IMG/VR virus record: IMGVR_UViG_3300020476_000160
Coordinates: 1 to 23,241 of that record
DNA: 23,241 bases
Direction: 5' to 3' (one strand)
Source of the DNA: a virus
The notes beneath the pieces were generated by a model. The model did not search any database and was not told where the DNA came from. It saw only the letters and a list, made by a program, of their open reading frames with translations. Each line of letters opens with the position of its first letter. Position 1 is the stretch's first letter. Position numbers and translations under genes: made by a program. Below are positions 6,178-13,638 of the stretch, piece after piece.

Positions 6178-6830
6178 AAACAGATAAAAAATTAGGATAT
6201 GAAGTTAGAAAATATCTTATTAAGAAAGGTGTTGAAACACCTATAGTTGATGTTAAATTAGATCGTGAAGAAAAAATAGATTTAATTAGAGCTAATATGA
6301 GAACAATTATTGAAGTTTTAGGACTTGATACTCAAGATGATTCAATTAGTGGATCAGCTGAAAGAGTTGCTAAAATGTATATTGACGAATTATGTGCTGG
6401 GTTAGATTATAATAAATTTCCTGCAGTCACAGTATTTGACAATAAAATGGGATACAATCAAATGGTCTTACAAAAAGATATTACATTTCATTCAATGTGC
6501 GAACATCATTTTGTAAATTTTCATGGATTAGCTCAAGTAGCTTATATTCCAAATGGTAAAGTAGTTGGATTATCAAAATTAAATAGAATTGTAAACTTCT
6601 TTGCTAGAAGGCCACAAGTTCAAGAGAGATTAAATGAACAGGTATTCTATGCTTTAGAATATATTTTAAAAACATCAGATATTGCTGTCTTAATGCAAGC
6701 AGAACATTTATGCGTTAAGTCAAGAGGAATACATGATCAAAATTCAGGTATGACAACTTCAAAACTTGGTGGTGGATTTTATGATATCGCAAAACTTAGA
6801 AATGAATTTATGGTGTTGGCAAGTCAATGA
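6174..6830 (+). CDS. folE: GTP cyclohydrolase I (FolE)
   Basis: FolE makes dihydroneopterin triphosphate from GTP, the entry step to preQ0 (and to folate). The zinc ligands are visible: C109 and H112 in HSMCEHHFVNFHG, and C180 in EHLCVKSRG. Other hallmarks are VVGLSKLNRIV, RRPQVQERL and the GMTTSKLGG tail. The length (218 aa) and residue numbering are almost those of E. coli FolE (222 aa). The ATG overlaps the queC stop and the TGA overlaps the dpdA-like start. Having the first enzyme on the phage genome suggests the pathway does not depend on host pterin flux. Confidence 0.95.
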   Translation: MKTDKKLGYEVRKYLIKKGVETPIVDVKLDREEKIDLIRANMRTIIEVLGLDTQDDSISGSAERVAKMYIDELCAGLDYNKFPAVTVFDNKMGYNQMVLQKDITFHSMCEHHFVNFHGLAQVAYIPNGKVVGLSKLNRIVNFFARRPQVQERLNEQVFYALEYILKTSDIAVLMQAEHLCVKSRGIHDQNSGMTTSKLGGGFYDIAKLRNEFMVLASQ

Positions 6831-8113
6831 AATTTGAATATGTAATATCAGGACTAACAATGGGAATAGATGATCTCTATTATAATCCCAAAGTTGCAGC
6901 TCCATACATTCATCACATGAATCAAAAGATTATAGATATGAATGAGAAATATGATTATCAGAATATGTCTATACTCTTTAATGCTCATACTGAAAGAACG
7001 CATGGTGTAACTATGAACGATACTATGAATCATAGTTGGCATAGAATATTTGCTGATTCAGGTGGATTACAACTCGCTAGAATGAAAAGTGGAATTACAC
7101 CAGAAGTAAAAGATAAAATTTATCATCATCAAGCTAAGTATTGTGATGTTGCTATGATATTTGATGAAATACCTATTGAGTATGATTTAAATTTGACTGG
7201 TGGTAATTCAATGAAAGCTGATATAACTGGTCGAAGATTTGTTAGAGAAGATTTAGAAAAGACAGCTATAGCTACTAGAGATAATGTTAAAAGACAAATA
7301 GAAGTTTTCAAGAAAGAAAATTCTAGAGCTAAGATTATGTTAATCTCACAAGGTCAAGATGTAGATTCTTGGAGAAAATATATTGAAGTTATTTGTGATG
7401 GATTAGATGATGAAGAAATAGAAACAATGTGTACAGGAATTTCTCTTGGTTCACAATGTAATGGTAATCATTTCGCTCATAGAATGGAAATGATATATGC
7501 CGCAAGAGAGTATCAAGTACCCGATTCTTTAAGAAAGAACATACATTTACTAGGCGTAGGCAATCCAAATGCTCTCATGCCGTTTATAGTGTCTCCTAGG
7601 TACTTTGATTTCATAGATAACTTATCTTATGATTCTAGTTCACACGCATCATCTTGGTTTTTCTCAAGATATAGAGATAAGAATTACAAACAAATTACAC
7701 TAGAGGCTCCGTTTAGATCAAAGAAATTATTACAAGATATTGTAGAGAATGATTTAAGACCTGTAATAGATGATATTTTAAATGATCATTCAGAAGCTTT
7801 TGCTGAGTTCGGTGTAACTGATTCTGATTTTATTATTAATGAATCAACAAAATGGTCTATTCATAATAAAGAAAAAGAGAGAAAATTTATTAGACCAGGT
7901 GGAGAAGATGCTTACAGATTATTAGTTTGGTATTGGGTTACAAATACAGTTCAACATTTTATGGACGAATTAAATAGAAGAAAAGTTAAACCACATGATG
8001 AAACAGGATTATCTAGTATTAATAATTATGAAGAATTTACAAAATATTGGTTGCCAAGACAAAGAGCTCCACAAAAAGTGAGAGAATATTGGCCGAGTAG
8101 GTTAGATGTATAG
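6827..8113 (+). CDS. dpdA: DpdA-like DNA guanine transglycosylase
   Basis: DpdA is a relative of tRNA-guanine transglycosylase that swaps guanine in DNA for a 7-deazaguanine base. TGT-fold landmarks appear in order: FADSGGLQ (75-82) with D77 at the base-binding/general Asp position, MIFDEIP (110-116), ISQGQ (173-177), TGISLGS (203-209), LLGVGNP (241-247), and YDSSSHAS (268-275) with D269 as the likely nucleophile. No C-terminal zinc site of the bacterial tRNA enzyme is seen. Together with FolE, QueD, QueE and QueC in the same operon, DNA rather than tRNA is the probable substrate (inference from known phage systems). With QueC as the last base-forming enzyme seen, the modified base is probably preQ0 unless other genes lie outside the window. 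Confidence 0.88.
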   Translation: MKFEYVISGLTMGIDDLYYNPKVAAPYIHHMNQKIIDMNEKYDYQNMSILFNAHTERTHGVTMNDTMNHSWHRIFADSGGLQLARMKSGITPEVKDKIYHHQAKYCDVAMIFDEIPIEYDLNLTGGNSMKADITGRRFVREDLEKTAIATRDNVKRQIEVFKKENSRAKIMLISQGQDVDSWRKYIEVICDGLDDEEIETMCTGISLGSQCNGNHFAHRMEMIYAAREYQVPDSLRKNIHLLGVGNPNALMPFIVSPRYFDFIDNLSYDSSSHASSWFFSRYRDKNYKQITLEAPFRSKKLLQDIVENDLRPVIDDILNDHSEAFAEFGVTDSDFIINESTKWSIHNKEKERKFIRPGGEDAYRLLVWYWVTNTVQHFMDELNRRKVKPHDETGLSSINNYEEFTKYWLPRQRAPQKVREYWPSRLDV

Positions 8114-8549
8114 AAAATATGATAAAATTTATTATGATTGGCATGATTATGCACATGATATGAAAGAAGTTAAAGCTTTAGAATTTAATCATGTGGTTGG
8201 AATATATAGAGGTAGCTTAGGAATGGCGGCCCATATATCAAATGTTTTTGAAGTACCTATGTCAATAGTAGGATTTCAAACAAGAGACGGTAAAGATAAA
8301 GAACCTTATATGATCTGTAGAAAAGGTGGTTTAAAAAAAGACACAACAAACATTTTAGTTGTTGACGATATCTACGATTCGGGTTATACTATGAATAGGG
8401 TAATAAAATTTTTATCACACCCTTCTATAAATAAAATTCAGGGTTTTTGTCTTTTCGGAAAAGATAATGATCTTAATGTTTCTTGTGCTAATATACATGA
8501 TGGTTCCTGGATTGTTTTTCCATGGGAGACATTAGATGAATCCGTTTGA
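8106..8549 (+). CDS. Purine-type phosphoribosyltransferase
   Basis: Type I phosphoribosyltransferase fold: VVGIYRGSLGMAAHISN (30-46) forms the PPi-loop region, and ILVVDDIYDSGYTM (83-96) is the PRPP-binding motif with its paired acidic residues. WIVFPWE near the end resembles xanthine/hypoxanthine/guanine enzymes. The length (147 aa) fits small purine transferases (about 150 aa). It overlaps the dpdA-like gene by 8 nt and gp62 by 14 nt. Since DpdA releases free guanine, a transferase that returns guanine to GMP would recycle it toward GTP, the FolE substrate. That link is my inference; uracil or another base cannot be excluded. Confidence 0.85.
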   Translation: MYRKYDKIYYDWHDYAHDMKEVKALEFNHVVGIYRGSLGMAAHISNVFEVPMSIVGFQTRDGKDKEPYMICRKGGLKKDTTNILVVDDIYDSGYTMNRVIKFLSHPSINKIQGFCLFGKDNDLNVSCANIHDGSWIVFPWETLDESV

Positions 8550-8910
8550 TTTTGTCAAATCTATAACTTACACTAAACAAGATATTATGAATGACTTAAA
8601 TAAGTCAGAGTATGAATCTTTTTTAGTTAATCGAGCACTTTCTTATTATCAAGATTGTATTCTTTATGCCAATGAAATGAACCGTAGATTTGAACTAGAA
8701 GTCCGTTTACAATATCACTATTTACTAAATACAATTAGAAAAAGAAAACGATTTGCCAAATGGCAAAAACCGTTAAAGATTGACGATTTGAAAATCGTTA
8801 TGGAATACTACCAAGTATCTCGAGCAAAGGCAGAAGAATATTTAAATATTTTATCAGAAAATAATATCGCGATACTGAGGAAAAAAATGAATAAAGGTGG
8901 AGTGAAATGA
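8536..8910 (+). CDS. 62: Clamp loader small subunit gp62
   Basis: The middle of this 124-aa protein aligns with T4 gp62: FLVNRALSYYQDCILYANEM against T4 FMVENALSQFPECMPAVYAM, YHYLLNTIRKRKRFAKWQK against FNYLMAAVPRGKRYGKWAK, and MEYYQVSRAKAEEYLNIL against LAKRYQVNTNDAINYKSIL. It is shorter than T4 gp62 (187 aa), mainly lacking the C-terminal domain, as in other marine T4-like phages by my recollection. It pairs with gp44 to load the gp45 clamp. Here it is split from gp44 by the modification cassette but remains directly upstream of regA, as in T4. Its TGA overlaps the regA ATG. Confidence 0.88.
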   Translation: MNPFDFVKSITYTKQDIMNDLNKSEYESFLVNRALSYYQDCILYANEMNRRFELEVRLQYHYLLNTIRKRKRFAKWQKPLKIDDLKIVMEYYQVSRAKAEEYLNILSENNIAILRKKMNKGGVK

Positions 8911-9305
8911 GTTATGACATAGATAATATGTTAGAAATCTCTTTCAAAGAAAATGATGATTTTCTAAAAATTAGAGAAACATTAACAAGAATAGGAGTAG
9001 CGTCTAGAAAAGATAAAACGCTATATCAATCTTGTCATATTCTTCACAAAAGAGGTAGATACTATCTGGTTCATTTTAAAGAATTATTCGCATTAGACGG
9101 AAAAGAATCATCAATAACAGAAAACGATATAGCTAGAAGAAACGCAATTTCTAGATTATTAGAAGAATGGGAATTACTTTCCATAGTCAATGCATCCCAA
9201 GCCCAAGAGCCTTTAGCCCCAATGAGTCAGATTAAAGTTCTACCACACAAAGAAAAAGATGAGTGGAACCTAGTCGCTAAGTACAACATTGGGACAGCTA
9301 AATGA
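8907..9305 (+). CDS. regA: Translational repressor RegA
   Basis: Very close match to T4 RegA (122 aa): DDFLKIRETLTRIGVASRKD, LYQSCHILHKRGRYYLVHFKE, AISRLLEEWELLSIV and LPHKEKDEWNLVAKYNIG all align without gaps to the T4 protein. RegA binds AU-rich ribosome binding sites of early mRNAs, including those of the clamp and clamp-loader genes and its own, and blocks translation. A T4-like target is visible before gp45 (1583). In T4 gene 43 comes next; here the lipase gene overlaps the regA stop (ATGA). Confidence 0.96.
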   Translation: MSYDIDNMLEISFKENDDFLKIRETLTRIGVASRKDKTLYQSCHILHKRGRYYLVHFKELFALDGKESSITENDIARRNAISRLLEEWELLSIVNASQAQEPLAPMSQIKVLPHKEKDEWNLVAKYNIGTAK

Positions 9306-10069
9306 TCGAATTAAAACACGAAACAGAAAAAAGAGCAATGTTCGCAAGATTTGCGAAGTATGCTTATAAAAATATTAAAGAAGCTCGTGAAGGAGCTAAA
9401 TTAGAAGGGTATCCTAAAACAGAATTTTTTGATGTTAAAGGAGCTCAAGTTTATATTTTTTATGATGATTATGATTTAATAATATCATGTCGTGGTACTC
9501 AACCCGGAGAAATGAATGATATTATGGCAGATTTAGAAGTATTTAAATCTGATTCAGTAACAGGTACAAAGATACATCAAGGCTTTAAAGAAGAAGTAGA
9601 TAAAATTTATGGCTTGGTTGAAGCAAGAGTTAAACTACATGAAGATAGAAAGATTTGGGTAACAGGTCATTCATTGGGCGGTGCAATGGCCACTATACTA
9701 GCACAGAGATTAGAATTTGCTGGTGGATATGATGTTGATACATTGTACACTTATGGTTCACCAAGAGCTGGTGGTCCTAAATTTAGAGCATGGTGCGACA
9801 AGCATTTGAATCATCAAAGATTCGTTAATAATAATGATGTTGTTCCTTGTGTTCCTACATTTTTTAGATGGAGACACACAGGAAAATGTCATTATATTAA
9901 ATCAACAGGTGAAATAACCAATCTTGGTCGTTGGAGTTCAGAAAGAATTCGCGATAAAGGTTGGAGTTTATTAAAAACTATATTTAAAGGAAGATTAGAT
10001 TTAATATCTGATCATAACATAGAAGATTACATTTTTCACTTAGAGGCAGCTTCAATTCACCATAAATAA
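9302..10069 (+). CDS. Class 3 lipase-like alpha/beta hydrolase
   Basis: The 255-aa protein shows the class 3 lipase order: YDLIISCRGTQ (oxyanion strand), KIHQGF, nucleophile elbow WVTGHSLGGAMA with S124, LYTYGSPRAGG, then FVNNNDVVPCVP with D179 and a His in the C-terminal SDHNIEDYIFHL as the likely third triad member. No signal peptide or membrane segment is seen, so it acts in the host cytoplasm or is released on lysis. Possible jobs are attack on host membrane lipids during infection or lysis, or lipid recycling; neither is proved. It is translationally coupled to regA. Lipases are uncommon within a T4-type replication cluster. Confidence 0.88.
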   Translation: MIELKHETEKRAMFARFAKYAYKNIKEAREGAKLEGYPKTEFFDVKGAQVYIFYDDYDLIISCRGTQPGEMNDIMADLEVFKSDSVTGTKIHQGFKEEVDKIYGLVEARVKLHEDRKIWVTGHSLGGAMATILAQRLEFAGGYDVDTLYTYGSPRAGGPKFRAWCDKHLNHQRFVNNNDVVPCVPTFFRWRHTGKCHYIKSTGEITNLGRWSSERIRDKGWSLLKTIFKGRLDLISDHNIEDYIFHLEAASIHHK

Positions 10070-10074
10070 TACTT

Positions 10075-10356
10075 ATGTATTGGTTTTTAATTAGAAGTAT
10101 TGTTTCAGCTGTTTTAGGTAGTCAGTTTTATAAATGGTATGCAAGTACTAAAATTGGAATATATTTTCAAAATCGTATAGATCAGTTTTTAGATTATATA
10201 GCTGAAAAATATGATATAGAAATTATGAAGAAACAATCAAAGTTTGAAAAAGATTATCCTTTGATGATGAAAAGAATTGAAGCACTGGAATTAGATGTAT
10301 ATAAAGATGGTGTTGAAAGTATTGAATATGATGTGAAAGGAGAAGGTACGGATTAG
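10075..10356 (+). CDS. Hypothetical protein with N-terminal hydrophobic segment, 93 aa
   Basis: The N-terminus MYWFLIRSIVSAVLGSQFYK is hydrophobic enough for a membrane anchor. Residues 30-80 are charged and predicted helical (FQNRIDQFLDYIAEKYDIEI, then KRIEALELDV). It begins 5 nt after the lipase stop and its TAG overlaps the GTG of the ATP-grasp gene, so it sits in the same transcription unit. No family is recognised. A membrane-anchored helical partner of a neighbour is possible. Confidence 0.6.
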   Translation: MYWFLIRSIVSAVLGSQFYKWYASTKIGIYFQNRIDQFLDYIAEKYDIEIMKKQSKFEKDYPLMMKRIEALELDVYKDGVESIEYDVKGEGTD

Positions 10357-11405
10357 TGGAAAAGTTTAGTTCATTTACAGAAGAAAAAGGCAAACCTTAT
10401 AAAATAGCGTTATTAGTTCATACAGGTGCTCAAACTAGAGATATATCTCAACCGAAGTCTGATTCACGCCTTCTTGCAGATAGAGCTGAAAAACTTGGAA
10501 TTAAAACTTTTATCGGTGATTTTGTTGGTATGCATACAGAAAAGAAAGGTGATAAAAGATTAATATATGCTTTTCCAATGGATAAGGAAACGAATCAAGT
10601 TAAATTACCTACTCCAGATCAAGATAAACTTGAATATCAAAAACCTTTTGAATGTAGTCCAGAAGATACTATAATAATGCCGAGAGGTCTTGGAACTGCA
10701 GGATTAACTAATAGTCGTTATTGGTATGATATGATTAAAGAATTTGAAGCAGAAGGATATTTTATTTTAAATTCTTTAGACGCTAGAGATATATGTACTA
10801 GTAAATATCTTACTTATTTAAAATTTTTACAACATAATGTTAGAACACCCAAAACAGCACCAATAGTACATTCTGATGGTGCAGAACATGCTTTTGAACA
10901 ATTAGACACTAAGTTTCCAATTATTTTAAAAGCATCAACAGGAACTCAAACAGGAGTTGGAGTTGTTATTGTAGAGAGTATGAGATCATTAAAAGCTATG
11001 GTTCAAATGTTACATCTTTATAATAAATATATAGCGCTTATCATTCAAGAATTTATTCCAATAAAATATGATATTAGAATTATTGTATTTAATGGTGAAA
11101 TAATCGGTGCTATGAGAAGAAATGTTATGTCAGATGATGCAAGAAGTAATGTTTCATTAGGAGCAGAAATGCAACCTTTTGAACCAACAGAATTAGAAAT
11201 TTCTGAAGCTATAAGAATAGCAAAGATTACAAAAACAAAATTAGCGGGAATTGATTTTATTCCAGCTAAAGATAGAGAGAAAGAATTACCATATTGTTTA
11301 GAAGTAAACGCAGCTGTAGGCCTTGCTGGTATAGAAAAAATATCAAAAGAAAGTCCAACAGAAAAATTTTTAAATGCACTATTTGATAGATCAATATGGA
11401 AATAA
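10356..11405 (+). CDS. RimK-like ATP-grasp ligase
   Basis: ATP-grasp features run in order: an N-terminal pre-ATP-grasp domain (about 1-140), KYLTYLKFLQHNVRTPKTAP (entry to the ATP-grasp fold), FPIILKASTGTQTGVGVVIV (glycine-rich ATP loop with the conserved Lys), IIQEFIPIKYDIRIIVFNGE, and EVNAAVGLAGIEKI (metal-binding Glu-x-Asn). This matches RimK-type ligases that add amino acids such as glutamate to a protein or peptide carboxyl end. T4-like marine phages often carry such a gene annotated as S6 modification; the phage target is unknown. The start is GTG at 10356, overlapping the previous TAG (TAGTG), with AGGAGAAGG about 10 nt upstream. Confidence 0.87.
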   Translation: MEKFSSFTEEKGKPYKIALLVHTGAQTRDISQPKSDSRLLADRAEKLGIKTFIGDFVGMHTEKKGDKRLIYAFPMDKETNQVKLPTPDQDKLEYQKPFECSPEDTIIMPRGLGTAGLTNSRYWYDMIKEFEAEGYFILNSLDARDICTSKYLTYLKFLQHNVRTPKTAPIVHSDGAEHAFEQLDTKFPIILKASTGTQTGVGVVIVESMRSLKAMVQMLHLYNKYIALIIQEFIPIKYDIRIIVFNGEIIGAMRRNVMSDDARSNVSLGAEMQPFEPTELEISEAIRIAKITKTKLAGIDFIPAKDREKELPYCLEVNAAVGLAGIEKISKESPTEKFLNALFDRSIWK

Positions 11406-11412
11406 TGTTTTA

Positions 11413-11420
11413 TATAAATA
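11413..11420 (+). promoter_or_regulatory. T4-type late promoter (TATAAATA)
   Basis: Exact T4 late-promoter box TATAAATA, just after the stop of the ATP-grasp gene. It is 31 nt upstream of the next ATG, with GAGGAAA as RBS in the expected leader. In T4 this box is read by gp55 with gp33 and gp45. It would give the small membrane protein and the IscA-like gene late expression. Confidence 0.7.
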
Positions 11421-11451
11421 AATATACCTAACTAAAAATAGAGGAAAAAAT

Positions 11452-11613
11452 ATGATAGACTTTATCAAGGCCAGATTGGCTGAAAGAACATCATGGGACG
11501 GAGCAGCTATTATAGCAGTAAGCTTACTAGTTATCTGTGCCGCACCAATAGTCAAGTTATTAGCTTGGCCAGCATTGGTGTATGGTTTGTGGACTTTGTA
11601 CAAGGAGGAATAA
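11452..11613 (+). CDS. Small membrane protein, 53 aa
   Basis: Short frame starting MIDFIKARLAERTSWDGAAI, with a strong RBS (GAGGAAA, about 11441-11447). An amphipathic start is followed by a hydrophobic region from about 18 to 49 that can form two membrane helices split by PIVK, and it ends LWTLYKEE. I recall very similar short proteins in marine T4-like phages, function unknown. A late promoter at 11413 suggests a late or structural/lysis-related role. Its tail carries AAGGAGG, a possible ribosome binding site for the IscA-like gene. Confidence 0.8.
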   Translation: MIDFIKARLAERTSWDGAAIIAVSLLVICAAPIVKLLAWPALVYGLWTLYKEE

Positions 11614-11623
11614 AGACCTTTTA

Positions 11624-11950
11624 ATGGTCATTGATCTTACAAACGAAGCAATAGAAAAACTTCTAGAAAAGACTTCCGATAATAAGAATATTAGAATCGG
11701 AGTGAAATCATCCGGATGCAATGGTTTCAAATATCTCTTTGATTATCTTAAAGATGATCCAAAAGAAGATGATATTGAATTAAATTACGGAAAATTTAGT
11801 ATCTGGATAGACCAACCTTCAGTTGAATATCTGTATGGTATGACACTGGATTATCAAGTTGATGGAATAATCAACGAAGGATTTACATTCATAAACCCAA
11901 ACGCGTCAGCGTATTGTGGTTGTGGAGAATCCTTTACTTTAAAAGTGTGA
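11624..11950 (+). CDS. IscA/HesB-like iron-sulfur carrier protein
   Basis: The 108-aa product matches the A-type Fe-S carrier family end to end: MVIDLTNEAIEKLLEK, IRIGVKSSGCNGFKYLF with the first Cys, DYQVDGIINEGFTFINPNAS, and the CGCGESFTL tail with the other two cysteines. It could deliver clusters to the phage QueE (4Fe-4S) or to host enzymes during infection. Hits of this kind are frequent in marine T4-like phages. I chose the ATG at 11624; the frame is open back to 11582, but that part overlaps the previous gene. The AAGGAGG at 11602 is a rather distant RBS (15 nt). A strong terminator follows the gene. Confidence 0.9.
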   Translation: MVIDLTNEAIEKLLEKTSDNKNIRIGVKSSGCNGFKYLFDYLKDDPKEDDIELNYGKFSIWIDQPSVEYLYGMTLDYQVDGIINEGFTFINPNASAYCGCGESFTLKV

Positions 11951-12024
11951 GAGCTCTTCTACTCTAAGAAGGCTTTGATCAAAATATAAACTCTATTGTA
12001 GTCAATTTATTTTCACTTTTAATT

Positions 12025-12054
12025 AAAAAGGCGTGTTTTAACACGCCTTTTTTT
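12025..12054 (+). terminator. Intrinsic terminator
   Basis: A perfect 13-bp stem AAAAAGGCGTGTT / AACACGCCTTTTT (12025-12037 with 12040-12052) with a 2-nt loop as drawn, in practice a slightly larger loop, runs into a T tract ending at 12054. It ends the transcript carrying the IscA-like gene. Being A-rich on its left arm, it could also work for the opposite strand. A late promoter begins within its T tract. Confidence 0.9.
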
Positions 12055-12061
12055 ATAAATA
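12054..12061 (+). promoter_or_regulatory. T4-type late promoter (TATAAATA)
   Basis: TATAAATA starts at the last T of the terminator. With initiation expected near 12068, the leader would be about 38 nt and contain AGGGGAAG before the ATG at 12106. It should drive late expression of the two large exported-looking proteins. Confidence 0.75.
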
Positions 12062-12105
12062 CAAGTATATAGAAAATTTCATTTCAAGTAAGGGGAAGAA
12101 CTAAA

Positions 12106-13638
12106 ATGAGAAAGATAGGCATTTTTACAATGTTTCTATTAACGGTAAGTTTGTGGTCAACACAGCTGATAGCAGACCAAACTGGCGATTGTACTGCAGG
12201 CTCGGAGTTTTGTGAAAATAATAATCAAACAACTACCAGCACTAGCACTAACACCAATACCAATAATAATACTAACACCAATACCAGCACAAATACTAAC
12301 ACCAGCACCAATACTAACACAAGTACTAGCACCAATACTAACACCAACACTAGCACAAATACTAATGCTAATACCAATGTTAATACGAACACTAGCACCA
12401 ATACAAATAGCAATACAAATGTAAATACCAACACCAATAGCAACACTAATGCAAACACTAATGTAAATACCAACACTAGCACTGCAACAAATACAAATGC
12501 TAATACAAATACAAACACTAATACAAATGCTACAACTTATACTGGTAGTTCAACCAATACAAATGCTAATACAAATAGCAATACTAATGTCAATACTAGC
12601 ACAAGCAACAATGTAAATACAAATGTAAATACAAATAATAGCACGAGCAATAATACTAGCAATAATACAAATACTAATACTAGCACGAGCACTAGTAATA
12701 ATACTAACACTAATAATTCAACTGTAAATTCAACAGCTAGCAATACAAATGTAAATACAAATACTAGCACAGTAGATCAAACAGTTAATAGTACTAGCAC
12801 ATCAAATAATACCAATACCAACAATAATAATAACACTTCAAATAGCACATCAAATAATACAAATGTTAATAAAAATGAAAGTACAAGTACATCAGATAGT
12901 AATGTAACAACAAATAATACTAATAAAAACGAAAACACCAATAAAAATGAGAACATTAATAAAACCGATCAAACGATTAAGCAAGAGATTACTACCAAGG
13001 CTCCGCCTGCTAGTGCTATTGCACCTTCCATCGGCTCTAGTTACTCTCAGGACTTGTGTACCACTGGTGTATCCGGTGCTTTTCAAGGCCAAGTCTTTGG
13101 TTTATCAGGTGGTAAAAGCGTTAGGGATATGAATTGTGAAAGGATTAAACTTTCTAAAACAGTCTATGATATGGGTATGAAGGTAGCGGCTGTATCTTTA
13201 ATGTGCCAAGATGCAAGAGTATTTCAAGCAATGGAAATGGCTGGAACTCCATGTCCTTACATGGGCAAGATTGGAAGTGAAGCAGCTGAAGCTTGGGAAG
13301 AAAATTCAAAAGATAGACCAGATGCTAAAGAATATGCTAATAAAAAGAAACCGACACGAGCTGAAAAGAAAGCTGAAAAGAAAAGATTGAAAGATGAAGC
13401 TGCAGCAAAAAAGGCCGAAGAAAAACGAATTGCAAGAGCTGTAAAAGATTCCGAAGATAAGATGAATGAAACACTTGAGAAAAAGAAGAAGGCATTTATT
13501 GCACAATGTTCAGCTGAACCTAATCCAACTAGAGAAAGAATTCAGAAAGATGTTGTAGGAGCTATTGATTCGATTGTAACTCCAAAAACAAAAACAAATA
13601 AACAATGTGCTAAAGAATGGGAAAATTTAAATATATAA
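12106..13638 (+). CDS. Secreted-looking Asn/Thr/Ser-repeat protein, 510 aa
   Basis: The N-terminus is a typical signal peptide (MRKIGIFTMFLLTVSLWSTQ, likely cut after LIA, near residue 23). Residues about 40-290 are almost only N, T and S with some V, A and K, built from degenerate T-N-T-N/T-S-T units. A folded cysteine-containing domain follows (about 305-395: DLCTTGVSGAFQGQVFGLSG, then NCERIKLSKTVYDMGMKVAA and AGTPCPYMG). Next come a Lys/Glu/Ala-rich helical stretch (about 415-470) and a C-terminal segment with two Cys. I recall the folded domain from other marine phage proteins, but its function is unknown. It sits behind a late promoter and overlaps the next, also exported-looking gene by 22 nt. 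Surface display, adhesion or envelope binding are possible roles. Confidence 0.82.
   Translation: MRKIGIFTMFLLTVSLWSTQLIADQTGDCTAGSEFCENNNQTTTSTSTNTNTNNNTNTNTSTNTNTSTNTNTSTSTNTNTNTSTNTNANTNVNTNTSTNTNSNTNVNTNTNSNTNANTNVNTNTSTATNTNANTNTNTNTNATTYTGSSTNTNANTNSNTNVNTSTSNNVNTNVNTNNSTSNNTSNNTNTNTSTSTSNNTNTNNSTVNSTASNTNVNTNTSTVDQTVNSTSTSNNTNTNNNNNTSNSTSNNTNVNKNESTSTSDSNVTTNNTNKNENTNKNENINKTDQTIKQEITTKAPPASAIAPSIGSSYSQDLCTTGVSGAFQGQVFGLSGGKSVRDMNCERIKLSKTVYDMGMKVAAVSLMCQDARVFQAMEMAGTPCPYMGKIGSEAAEAWEENSKDRPDAKEYANKKKPTRAEKKAEKKRLKDEAAAKKAEEKRIARAVKDSEDKMNETLEKKKKAFIAQCSAEPNPTRERIQKDVVGAIDSIVTPKTKTNKQCAKEWENLNI
12229..12990 (+). repeat. Degenerate AAYACY/AGYACY low-complexity repeat
   Basis: About 760 bp of short degenerate units such as AATACTAACACC, ACTAGCACC and AATACAAATGTT, encoding runs of Asn, Thr and Ser. 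Codon third positions vary (AAT/AAC, ACT/ACC/ACA), so selection appears to hold the amino-acid pattern rather than the DNA. It is coding throughout, in frame with the 12106 gene, with no stop and no spacers, so it is not a CRISPR array. Slippage or recombination could change its length. Confidence 0.85.

Noticed and set aside
10061-10068. Late promoter CATAAATA before the 10075 gene
   Set aside because: Initiation would fall after the ATG, and the box consists of the last codons and stop of the lipase gene.
12225-12770. Reverse-strand Val/Leu-rich ORFs
   Set aside because: They are antisense shadows of the Asn/Thr repeat (VLVLVF patterns) with no RBS or promoter.
12229-12990. CRISPR array
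   Set aside because: Units are short, degenerate, without unique spacers, and entirely in frame with the 12106 gene.
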